Of a DNA stretch of 64,000 nt, positions 54,523 through 64,000 are shown piece by piece (the first letter of the stretch is position 1; every line of letters starts with the position of its first letter). Origin of the DNA: Paramacrobiotus metropolitanus (Eukaryota; Tardigrada; Eutardigrada; Parachela; Macrobiotidae). The stretch lies in contig NW_026570487.1 of assembly GCF_019649055.1 (NCBI RefSeq), positions 17,869 through 81,868 of the forward strand, written 5' to 3'. Made by a program: the position numbers and the translations under genes. Under the pieces are notes generated by a model. It did not search any database. It worked only from the letters and a program-made list of their open reading frames with translations, and was not told the DNA's origin.

Positions 54523-56517
54523 TCATCGCACAGTGCAACCTCCCTTCCGAGCCGTCTTCTTCTGAACCTCAACGAGAAAGTGTAGGGTAATGCGAGACAA
54601 TTTCTCCCACTGCAAATCTCCCAGACCATCGACACACCAGTTTTTCCTGCGGCAATGCGCTGACGGACGAGGATCGCACGACTGTACCGCACATAGTATC
54701 TGTAGACCAAAATGTCTGCTGAGTAATTTCTAAGTCGTTGCAGAACGAGTTTTAGTAAATTGCAGCTAGCATTTGTACCTTGCAGACAACTACTATAAGG
54801 TTTTCCTCATCCCTTCCGTGCGGTTGCAACCGCTGCTGCAGCCGCTGGAGCTTCTGCGCACTCGGAATCGGCAGAGCTGACTCCAGCGCATCCCACAACG
54901 TGCTGCCGAAATCACCGCCTATCTGTAATTGCGCGGTGCGCATGTCGATTTTTAATCTCCGCGTCAAACTTATCCGTTGACCACCGATAATCCGATTTCA
55001 TGTGAGAGCTGTACACCAATGAAACCGGACAATCGCGAAGTAGATGCGTCGCACGGAAGACTGCGGCATCCGGCAATGAATTCCTTCATCCAAAGATAGT
55101 AACCCTTGTATTCTAAAATGCACTCTGCACTTGGCTTTGGCCTGCGAATAAAATCGAGATGGCGGCCTGCACCGGCCGTGTACGCACTAGTGACATCGCC
55201 GTAAATCATTAGTTGCAGTTTGACGCAGCGCAAATGAACGCTAGGTAGTCGAATTCGGGTTTGATCAGCAACATACTGCATATTATGTCGCCTACCATCA
55301 TCACGCCATCCGCCGACGTCCAGGTTCGGTCATTGAGGCTCGTTATGGCAACGCGTTCCGTGCCTGGGCGTAAGCGTTTGTGCACAGTCGCCAAGCTGAG
55401 ACAATCATCGTAATCTCTTTGGGTGTAATCGTCATTGCGGATGACCATCGTGGAACGCAGCGCTGCCGCATCCATAATGTGGTTCCATTTCGCACACACA
55501 GTCCGCATCTTCGTCTCCGCCATGGTTGGCAAGTGGGAAAAGACCGTCTGCCACAGTTCCGCCGGCAGTGCTATCCCGTCGCCAGCTACCGGAGCCTGTT
55601 CTTTTAGATATTTGACAATGCCGACCAACTTTTCATGGAAGCGGTCAATATCTCCCTGAAAACCGTTCAAAACCTGCTACAAAAAACGGTTGACGTAACG
55701 GAGCTTCTCTCAGTACCTGCAACTGTGCTGTGTGTCTTTGATCAGAAATCTCTTTAGCACTGAGCTGGTAAACATATTTCAAATTTCAACTTCCCGTCAT
55801 CGAGGTTCACCACGAAAACAGGCGAGTAGAAGTTGAGATCGCAGCTCTTCAATCGTTAACGATTGAAGAGCTGCGATCTCACGTTAAACGTTTAACGAGC
55901 GCTTTGGTTTCTTCCGTGGTCAACGAGCGGAATTCTTTACCTACATCCACATTACGCGTGACAAATGCGCCCGATAAATTCCTCTGCTGGATGCGGGCAT
56001 GAAGCAAAGGATGCACTTCGAGGTCAGCAGCCGAACCCTGCCCGTTGGTGTTTTCCGCATCCAGCGCTTTATGCTGCTCAGTCAGCCGCAGATAAACAGG
56101 CAGATCGCAAGGCTGTCGAATGCGTTTCGTGGGAACGATGTCGGAGCAGTGCAGTCCCGTGTGCGAACTCCGCCAGCGAACAACGGCCCCTCCGCACACT
56201 TCATGAGGCCAGCTTTGTCGTGCATAGCGTAGGTAACCATGCACCCAAATCCAGGGATCCGAAGGCGTCTCCCGCACCAAAACCTCCACCGCGACGAAGG
56301 CTAGGTTGTAGCATGAAAAATCCTCGCTTCTTTCCGATTTACTGGACGGGGGGAGGGAGGGGAGGGGGGAAACGCTGCCGAAAGGCACAAATTCACGTTC
56401 TCGATTCGGACATAGAAAGAGACCATCGTTCGCCACGTCCACTACTTTCCCGTAGCGCATCCGCTGATCGCCGCCCAGAACGTATACAGCGTTATCGTGC
56501 TTCGTAGTGCTCAGCAT
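54523..56517 (-). pseudogene. C-subfamily Agenet/F-box gene at 54.5 kb, broken
   Basis: Exon 1 runs from ATG 56517 to about 55720, exon 2 is 55655-54779 and exon 3 is 54699-54523 (59 codons, intact). Exon 1: NAVYVLGGDQRMRYGKVVDV, then an in-frame loss of three residues (GLFLCPNREREFVPF), then SDPWIWVHGYL and SDIVPTKRIRQ. It has an extra acidic/His-rich stretch of about 30 residues not found in A or B. The frame is ended by a stop created by a perfect 46-bp palindrome at 55835-55880; beyond it SPVFVVNLDDGKL resumes. Exon 2 has F-box LPAELWQTVFSHLPTMAETK and VCAKWNHIM, with frameshifts near 55270 and 54970. The cap is CDPRPSAHCRRKNWCVDGLG. A pseudogene, but recently so, since most of the sequence remains open. 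Confidence 0.8.
55835..55880. repeat. Perfect 46-bp palindrome in the C gene
   Basis: GAGATCGCAGCTCTTCAATC-GTT followed immediately by its exact complement, no loop. One arm is the expected coding sequence (minus strand ATTGAAGAGCTGCGATCTCA); the other is an inverted extra copy, inserted within the codons after VKRL. Confidence 0.92.
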
Positions 56518-57573
56518 AGTTGGCGATTTTAGGCAACAATTTTGAAAGCGTAGTTCTGCTATTGAGGACGAGCACAACGGGCTGCAATGCACACGGATAA
56601 AATCTGTCAAAGTCGAAACGAATAATACGTACAACGGTACAAGGAGGAAATTTGCTGCGTAAATAAGATCTTCACTGTACACCGTATGGTCCGTATCGTA
56701 GAGCAATGATTAATGTAGAGCAACAACAAAGCAGAAGCGGAACGACGTGGTCATTGGTCATAATACAGTACTAGTTTATGACGCTGGCCACTTTTGACCT
56801 GTATTTCATAGCGGCCAATGGGGATAGACCCGCTGAATCGACGCCACCGTAGTACTGCAGATTAAGGAAAACATAAATCATAAAACGGTTTTAGAAAGCG
56901 TGCTACGCTACTGGTATATGCCTATATGGGCACACACAACTGATACAAGTGATCTAAATATTTCGGAGGAATCTATTGCGACGGTTTAGGTGGTTTCTGT
57001 CCGCGCTTGCGGTAAATCTGCAATAATTTCGTTAAAGAAAATACAGCGGGTAGCTCCCGACTTCCTGCCAGTTACGGCGTTGGCATTCCGATAAGCTTTA
57101 CATGCAAGCAAAGATGTACAGTACTGCATATGGAAGAACTGGAAGCGTAGAAATTTTCTTGTTGTACTAATACGTACAAGCCAGTCAGGAAGAGGAATTC
57201 ACGGAAGTCCATATATCCGCGAAATACGTAGTTTAACTGCTAGCTGTGTGGTAGTTATGTTCAGTCAAGAAACGAGCCCACAGCCACGTAAACCGGTTTA
57301 TCAAGACCAAGAACAACCTCACTCAAGTGAGGCAAGGACTTCATAAGTTGGACGAGCAGATTCAGCGTAACATTTCCTGGGACCGTGAATCAAGAAATAA
57401 AATTAAAAAAGTTATTAAAAATTAACAGATAATGTTAGTAACATGTACTTAACAAAGCCAACAAAGATTAAATTTTAACAAAAACATCCGCGAAAAGTTA
57501 AATAGATTAATCTCGGGAGCACGCACTGCTACAAAGCCTGTACATGGTCCGGCACGAGCGCAACCCGAAACAA
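56518..57573. other. 5' flank of the C copy and 3' flank of the 57.6-kb A gene
   Basis: No gene. TTGAGGACGAGCACAACGGG near 56562 corresponds to the GGACGAGG upstream block of C genes. The region 57410-57500 (AAAAATTAACAGATAATGTT) is shared with the 3' flanks of the A genes at 46.2 and 62.9 kb. Confidence 0.5.
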
Positions 57574-59385
57574 TTAACAAGGCAAGGCCTTCATCAATAG
57601 GTTGAGGAAATGGAGTGACAAACGCGACAGCTTCTCAGGATTCAAACACCGCAGACCGTCCACACACCACTTCTTCCCGCGGTAATGCAGCGAAGGACGC
57701 GGATCCGCCGTCTGCGTCGCACACAGTGTCTGCAAAAAACACGCATGCTTCCGTACAGCGTAGTGTTTGATGTATCGGTGACAGTGTTACCTTGCAGATC
57801 ATAGCAGTGTATTTCTTCCAATCATCTGGCATTGAATTTGGACTTTTAACCAGTTCGTGTTTCGTTTTTTCGAATTTTAACCAGTTGAAGAGACGACGTA
57901 ACTCCGTATCACCGGGCGCTGACATTCCCGCATCCATGGCACTCCACAGCGCGTAGTCTAAGCGGCCAGTAACGCACTGTCGACTCTTCATAATTTTCAC
58001 GTCTAGCATCAATCGATCCGTGCATGCCACAGTGATGTTGCATCGGATCAAATGGATATCATCGCACGGAAAATTTCCGCGTGGCACAGTGGAAAGCGGG
58101 CAAGGATTGCTGGCGGAAGCAGAAACATGTTGATGATACCGGCATTTAGATTTTTGTTGGTGATCATACGGGCTTCCCAGCAGAGACATCTTCAGCCCGA
58201 CGAGGAAGATAGCTTTCAGCCGGATGTCGGCATTGCGCAGTGTAATGAATTTCAGAATATTCAGCAATTTCGTAATTTCAGTTCCCGTCAAAAAATCTTC
58301 TCGATCAGCGATGATAATGTGATGCGTGGATGGGGACAGATGCTTGAAGAGAGCTGCGATCATAAAATAGGTCCGTTCAAGATCTTCACAAAGATCCGAC
58401 GAGATGAGTCCGGCGCTGTCGAGAACAATATGCTCCTCTAATCCAGCGGAATCCAGAATACCGTTCCATTTTGCGCAGACAGTGCGCAGTTTGGTCTGCG
58501 TCACCGTGTCAAGGTATGAGAAGACTTCCCTCCACAATTCCGTCGGCAACACAGCGACTTCATCCGATTCTAAAATATGGACTACTGGTTCTGGCATCCG
58601 CAAAACGGAACCAAATAACGCGTCGTGAAAACTGCTGAGATTGCCCTGCAAAACCCCATGACTATTGACAACGCACCGTAGCATAACACGTCCTTCCTTA
58701 CCAATTCCTTAGTAAATTGATCAACAGCGTTTTCCACTGCAACAGAGCATCGACGCTGAATGTACACTGCACAGCCGTCCGCAGTGTTCACTGCCTCAGC
58801 TTGGGCAGCATACCAATGCTGGTAATTGGATCCACTTTTCTGCTCCTTCAGTGCGGCTGTCACTAAATGTATGGGACAACTTTCCGGCAGTCGTAGTGGG
58901 CGCTTGACGAACCTCCCTTTCGCCACGCACTTTGGCAGATTCCCGATTTCGGCCTCGACCGGGGACTGCAGCGCACTGGACTCCTTTTTCCAGCGAATAC
59001 GCGACACAGGAACCACATCTGCGCACTTCTCAGGTTTTCCTTGCTGAATAACAGCCACGGCGTATTTGGAGTGCGCGATGCCGACTTCTCTCACGACTAA
59101 CTGCGCGGGGAACCAGGTAAACGCGCCCGATGCAGTGTCGCGCACCAGAACCTCTGCGGGCATTTCAGGCGGAGGATTGGTGCGGGCCCGGTCGTTTTGG
59201 TCCAGGTATCGGCCGTCATCATTCAGGAACACCCCCTCAAAAGGGATGAATTCCCGGCGGCGTCCGAGACAGAAGAAGTCGATGTAAAGCCCGTGGTTCG
59301 CCACATCCACCACGCGCCCGTAACGAAACAGGCCGTCCTCGCCCAGCACGTCTACAGTGTTCCACGGTCGGTTTCTTCGGATCAT
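57574..59385 (-). CDS. A-subfamily Agenet/F-box protein at 57.6 kb, intact
   Basis: Exons: 59385-58702 (228 codons), 58645-57791 (285 codons), 57729-57574 (52 codons); phase-0 joints with GTAAGG/TTTGCAG and GTAACA/TTTGCAG. The product is 564 residues. Barrel 1: WNTVDVLGEDGLFRYGRVVD and GRRREFIPFEGVFLND. Barrel 2: SGAFTWFPAQLV and DVVPVSRIRWK. KH0-like: AKGRFVKRPLRLPESCP to VYIQRR. F-box at about 262-305: LPTELWREVFSYLDTVTQTK, VCAKWNGIL. The cap is TADPRPSLHYRGKKWCVDG. Closest to the 46.2-kb copy in exon 1. The start is the first ATG (MIRRNRPWN). It is divergent to the C fragment at 59.8 kb, with the 391-bp gap holding conserved blocks of both. Confidence 0.85.
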
Positions 59386-59776
59386 TGCCACAATTCTATG
59401 ATGTGACAATTCAAATCTTCGACGTTTTAAAACAAGCAAAGTGTCAAAGAAGCAATTAGTTTCTGTTTGCGCCCTCAGAAAACTATCAAATTTAATGTTA
59501 CCGTACAAAACAGAAGTCGTACATGCGGATCTACATTTTTGCAGCGCTGGCAAAATGCAGCGTATGACTGGCAGGATAACGTGATCGCCAACCGGCATGG
59601 GCGGTGCGCACTGCGCTACCGGAAAAAATGTGGCTGCCAGAAAGCTTGCAGCTGCAGGCTGGCAACACAGATGTGTGCAGATTTTGGACAGATTTTGTTA
59701 AGTGTGCACCCAAGTTGCTTCCTCGTCCTAAGTGGCAAAACACCATTTCCAGTTTTGTACGTGGAAATTGTCAACC
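59386..59776. promoter_or_regulatory. Divergent A/C intergenic region with conserved blocks
   Basis: The A-type block lies at 59574-59620 (GGATAACGTGATCGCCAACC, GGCATGGGCGG, CACTGCGCTACC). The C-type block TTCCTCGTCCTAAGTGGCAA lies at 59719-59738, about 40 bp before the C ATG. The same pair, in the same order and spacing, lies at 48.04-48.59 kb. Probably a bidirectional promoter. Confidence 0.55.
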
Positions 59777-60260
59777 ATGTGCAGCACTACGAAACGCGAT
59801 AACGCTGTGTACATTCTGGGCAGCGATCAGCGGATGCGCTACGGGAAAGTAGTGGACGTGGCATACGATGGCCTCTTCGTCGATCTGCTCTGTCCGAATC
59901 CTGGTTGTGAATTCGCGCCTTTTGGCAGCATCTTCTCACCCCGTCCAATCAATCGGATGGATATGATGAATTTGTATGACCTACAACAGGCCGTCGTCGC
60001 AGTAGGGATTCTGGTGCGGGAGACGCCAACGGGTCCATGGATAGACGTCAACGGTCCATGGCGGACCCAAATCATTTGAGTGCCTGGTGAAATGTGTCAT
60101 GCGCTATGAAATTGGCCACACGAAGTATGCTGGGGGGCCGTTGTGCACTGGCAGAGTTCGCCGGCACAGAACGCGTTGGCATAACGTGCCTCAGTGATCA
60201 AGCTGGACGTCGGTGGATGGCGCGATGATGGTCGGCGACATGTGCAGTAAGTAGCTGATC
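59777..60260 (+). pseudogene. C-subfamily exon-1 fragment at 59.8 kb
   Basis: Starts MCSTTKRDNAVYILGSDQRM and has an intact first barrel (YGKVVDVAYDGLFVDLLCPN, EFAPFGSIFSPRPINRMDMM) and the start of the second (VRETPTGPWID). A stop follows at 60079, after which decayed homology continues (RYEIGHTKYAGG..). F-box and cap are missing. Confidence 0.78.
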
Positions 60261-61280
60261 CAACCGGAAACACTTGTGCAACGGGACACTGTCCCTCAAG
60301 GCATTTGACATTCCAAAACATAATAAACAACAAAGGTTACACGGAAGATGGTGTATTTGGTAAAGAAGAATCATTAGTACAGTATAATCTATCCACATTA
60401 AGTACGGCTAGACAAACAACAGAAATCGTAAAAAGTAAGCACGCGGCTGGGCAAACACAGAAATCATGAAAAGAAAGTACATACAGTGAGCAGAAGATTA
60501 CGGAAGATCACATCTTGTTGGTTATGTGAGATATTACATATTGGCTTAATGAACTGAGTAAAAAGGAAGGGAAGGGATCGCACTGGTGTCCAGTGTCGAT
60601 CGATTGTGCCCTATGCGATGACATGCACAATTCTGCTCCAAGGAATGCTCCAAGGCTACAGCGTTGGTCGCTAGGATGTGTTGTCAGGCTTTGCTTCTTA
60701 CTTTGTATAGAATTTTGAATCACATATCTTGCTTTCTCTGATCTTGTCCGATTCATTTTTCCTCGTATGTTTTCGTCTGATTCACTAATCGCACCGCCCT
60801 GTGCTCGATGTGCTTGTTATTTGATTTGGAGCAGAGCGATACATTTTGCGCTGTGTTTTCCACTTTTCCTTATAAGAATAAGTTTTTTTTAAATTAAATC
60901 AATTGTTTTGAAAAAATTGCTGTAACACGTTTCGAATGCCCAGACTTTCGAGTTGCTAACTGGCTACAGGCACTACGTTTTGTCAACGTCATGTGATACG
61001 AATTTATGAACTTTAGTAAGATATTATTATTTATTGCGTGTTTTAGCCATTTGAAACTAACAGATTCCGGATGAAGTGCACGTAATATATAAGCAACGGT
61101 TTAGCAATGTGATAAAAGTCTGCAAAGTTTGAAAAAGTTTATTGGTCAAACATTCGTAAAGAAGCGTAACGAAGGCCAGAGAGTTTACGTGCCGACAATA
61201 AAGAACGGTTTCAAAATGGTCGGAAAATGATAAAATGAACTTCGGAGCGCAACAGAATACTGAACCTCCAAAAGTCTATC
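60261..61280. other. Intergenic, no gene recognised
   Basis: AT-rich, no motif in any frame. GATTCATTTTTCCTCG near 60750 and other T-rich stretches only. Confidence 0.4.
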
Positions 61281-61726
61281 TTACTGTAATTCGTCATACT
61301 CAACAACCGGAAGTTGCGGGCACAAATGGTTTGTGAAGCGTAGTGTATACAAAGTAACAAATTTCGCGTTTGCGGAAACAATCAGAAACGGGAAAAACAG
61401 TCCAGCACCGCCCGGCAGACTGACGATATCAGCGGGACACCATGTCCACGCACCGGAAGGGCTGTTCCGCTGCAGTACTCCCACGGGAACCGACGAAGAT
61501 GTTTCGGCATAGGCTTTGGCGAGATGTCCTGCGTCTAAAGGTGGTATCGTGCTGCGGCGGAATACGGTGTCGAACGGGATGAATTCGCGGCGCTGATCGC
61601 GATGGAAGAAATCGATAAAGAGCCCATTGTCCGTTAGTTCCACGACGCGTCCGTTACGTAACTGGTGGTCATCGGAGAGAACAGCAGTGTAAATACACTG
61701 CGGGATGATCGGATTCCGCTGTACAT
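61281..61726 (-). pseudogene. D-subfamily exon-1 fragment at 61.3 kb
   Basis: From ATG 61726 (MYSGIRSS..) the frame is broken at once by the insertion around 61685-61700. It then continues NGLFIDFFHRDQRREFIPFD and SGAWTWCPADIVSLPGG, and after GGAG leaves the family. Compared with the intact D gene at 41.9 kb, the end of exon 1, the F-box and the cap are deleted. The 5' flank (61745-62540) matches that of the intact gene. Confidence 0.8.
61685..61700. repeat. 16-bp hairpin insertion in the D fragment
   Basis: CAGTGTA-AA-TACACTG, perfect 7-bp arms. Relative to the intact D gene it replaces 2 nt by 12, shifting the frame. Confidence 0.7.
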
Positions 61727-62947
61727 GGTCGATTAAGGTGCAAGACAGGTTTGTTTTTGATGCCGAAGTTTAATGTACAGAATAATGACATGACACTGTA
61801 GCTAGACGTACAATGTATTCAATGCCCGTCTCTAAACGAATCAAAGCCTTACAATTGTGATGAATAAGGAGTAGTCCGCAATGGCTCACGTACAACAGCG
61901 CCGACACCTTCGCGTCTAACAATCGAAATTCGTCAAACAAACGACAAAGGCAACATTCCTCGACGTCCCATGACTTTCTACGCTTTACTAGGGCTGTACC
62001 ACAGTACCAGCGCACGTGCGGAATGCACAAACTAAACTGCCACCTCTGCGATGATATCATGCATTACATCCGGCTGTTTCAAAGTGTTCACTATGTCAAA
62101 AGTGTAGCGTTTGCCAGATTATGCCGCCAAACGTCTGTCAAAATCGATTGATATGGGTGCTTAAGCAATGCTTTTCTATTGCGCGAAATCATGCGCGACG
62201 GTTGGAACGGAAAGCACGGATGGAAAAATATCGTTCATGAATGTTAGCGGCGCAAGGACAGTACGAATGGGGCACCGGGATGAAAATTGTTAATATGGCA
62301 AAATTATGCTAGCGAAGTCGCTTGAATGGGACGAAAATAGATTTTATATACCCTGTTTCTAATTTCGATTTTCCTGTTTCGATCGATCAGCTGGAGTTTG
62401 ATTTGCTGTAGTTGTTCTGGCACTGGCAGCGTGCACTTCTGCCCATTGCCAACCTGGTGCTAATGTTTTAAAGGCTATTTGGCTAGGATGATTTCTTAAT
62501 TGCCACTCTTCAGTACACGTACATACGAGTACAACGTATGTTAATCTTGTGTTGAACTGTGTAGTAATGGCCCCCGTAATAATCTTGTGCAGAACTGTAT
62601 ATGCAGAAACGTAGAAGTTGTTTACCTTTGAAAACGATAGGAGTTTTACGTGACAGACAGTAATATTCTGCATACTGAATCATCGTAATGCAGAATTAAT
62701 CAGCATGTTACTGGTATAGCGTTTTAATAATTTGATTTACGTACACACGTTTAATCGAATACAAAATTAACGACCTGGTACAAAAACACCGCATCCTTTC
62801 CTGAAACTTTTCGATAAAATCAAAACATTTATTAAAAATTAAAAGATAATGTTAGTAATAAGTTCGTTACTAAGTGAACAATGGGTCAACAAAAAATCCG
62901 CGAAAAGTTAAATAAATAAGTCTCGGTCTGGAATGAATCTGGAACCA
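61727..62947. other. Duplicated D-A spacer, second copy
   Basis: No gene. Aligns with 43983-44780 and then 45871-46230, lacking the 773-bp element found between them there. About 100 bp of extra sequence (about 62370-62460, GATCAGCTGGAGTTTGATTT) is present only here. Confidence 0.6.
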
Positions 62948-63983
62948 TTAGCGAGACAAGGCGTTCATTAAGTGGATGAGGAAATGCATAGCCAAACGCG
63001 ACAGTTTCTCCACATTTAAACCCTGCAGACCATCCACGCACCACTTCTTCCCGCGGTAATGTAGCGAGGGACGCGGATCCGCCGTCTGCGTCACACACAG
63101 TGTCTGCAAAAAAAGGCACCCATGTTTTCATCGAGCATAACTTTGATGTGTCGGCGACTCGGTGCAGTGCTACCTTGCAGATCATGGCTGTGTATTCCAT
63201 CGAACTCCTCGTAATCCGCCGGTTTGGACTTTAACCAGTTCGATAAGCGACGAAATTCCGTGAGACTTGGCGCTAACAACCCCGCTTCCATGGCACTCCA
63301 CAGCGCGTAGTCTAAGCGGCCATTAATGCGCTGTCGACTCTTCATAATTTTCACGTTCAGCTTCCATCCATCCATGCGCCACAGTGATGTTGCACCGGAT
63401 CAAATGGATTTCATCACACCGAAGATTCCCGCGTGGGAGGCTGGAAAGCGGGCAAGGACTGGCGTATGCAGAAAGATTCTTGTGATAACGGCACTGAGTT
63501 CCTTGTTTGCCCTTATCCTGGCTTCTCAGCAGAGATATCTGCAATCTGAAGAGGAAGATGGCTTTCAGTCGGATGCCGGCATTGCGCAGTGCGATGAAAT
63601 TCAGAATATCCAGCACTTTAAAAATGTCAATATTTGTCAACCACTCTCCTCGATTTGCGATGATAATATGGTGCGTGGATGGGGAAAGACGCTTAAAGAG
63701 AGCTGCGATCGTAAAATAGGTCTGACCAAGTTCGCACAGATCCGAAAAGGAGAGTGCCGCGCCGTCGACAACAATATCCGCCTTCAAAAAATCAGACTCC
63801 AGAAGAGCGTTCCATTTTGCGCACACAGTGCGCAGTTTGCTCTGCGTCACAGTGTCCAGATAGGAGAAGACCTCCGTCCACAATTCCGTCGGCAACACAG
63901 CAACTTCATCCACTGCTGGGGCTAACGGTTCCGATTTGTGAAACAGTATCAATCAACGCCCTGTGAAGCTTGTTAAGATTTTC
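62948..63983 (-). pseudogene. A-subfamily F-box exons at the window edge, frameshifted
   Basis: Exon 3 (63103-62948, 52 codons) is intact with TADPRPSLHYRGKKWCVDG. Exon 2 (63983-63174) begins ENLNKLHRALIDTVSQI and has F-box LPTELWTEVFSYLDTVTQSK with VCAKWNALL. It is broken by a 2-bp deletion near 63930 (CAAATC-GGAACC for CAAATCTCGGAACC) and frameshifts near 63375 and 63195. Exon 1 would lie beyond the window. It pairs with the D fragment at 61.3 kb as the second D-A unit. Confidence 0.8.
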
Positions 63984-64000
63984 CTGCAAAATTGCATGAA

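Noticed and set aside
55965-56507. 180-codon open frame on the plus strand over the C gene
   Set aside because: It is antisense to a clearly homologous C exon 1 and has no motifs of its own.
58582-59598. Single-exon 338-residue protein
   Set aside because: It runs past the exon-1 donor into the intron and begins upstream of the paralogue-supported ATG at 59385.

Overview
This is a eukaryotic, almost certainly metazoan, nuclear window: genes have short GT-AG introns, flanks are AT-rich, and there are animal-type inhibitory serpins, F-box proteins, minisatellites and DNA transposons. Species cannot be fixed from sequence alone. A small-genome invertebrate such as a tardigrade is my guess, not a demonstrated result. 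I saw no rRNA, tRNA or CRISPR.

The window is dominated by a clustered multigene family with one architecture. Exon 1 encodes about 220 residues resembling the FMRP N-terminus (two Agenet/Tudor-like barrels plus a KH0-like segment). Exon 2 carries an F-box followed by about 200 residues of unknown fold. Exon 3 is a short cap with the motif ADPRPSLHYRGKxWCVDG. I sort copies into subfamilies. A copies lie at 11.9-14.3 (+), 35.2-36.6 (+), 46.2-48.0 (-), 49.1-50.9 (-), 57.6-59.4 (-) and 62.9-64.0 kb (-). B copies lie at 5.7-7.7 (-) and 15.4-17.3 kb (-), with fragments at 39.9, 40.6 and 53.1 kb. C copies lie at 54.5-56.5 (-) and 59.8 kb (+), with fragments at 10.9, 34.7 and 48.6 kb. D copies lie at 41.9-44.0 (-) and 61.3 kb (-). 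A diverged intact member is at 1.4-3.8 kb (+), and another (E) at 23.2-24.9 kb (-). Five copies look intact (1.4, 41.9, 46.2, 49.1 and 57.6 kb). The rest are broken by frameshifts, stops, truncations or short inverted duplications. This is a birth-and-death gene cluster, plausibly supplying SCF-type ubiquitin ligase adaptors.

Two serpin copies (8.7-10.3 kb - and 19.0-33.9 kb +) and a small unknown gene form an inverted segmental duplication. Both serpins share an in-frame TGA at the conserved tryptophan of the breach region. The second serpin is split in its last intron by a 13.2-kb insertion (20245-33466). The insertion has terminal inverted arrays of a TTCGGCC repeat and a 9-bp target duplication, and the other serpin copy supplies the empty site. 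It carries the E gene, a GC-rich palindromic pair of gene remnants, several satellites and a reverse-transcriptase-element fragment.

Smaller mobile elements include an insertion at 45099-45870, whose empty site is preserved in the paralogous D-A block at 61-64 kb, and a TA-flanked element at 51681-52634. There are also foldback hairpins at 18.6 and 37.4 kb, and TTTCTTAGG-type simple repeats at several places.
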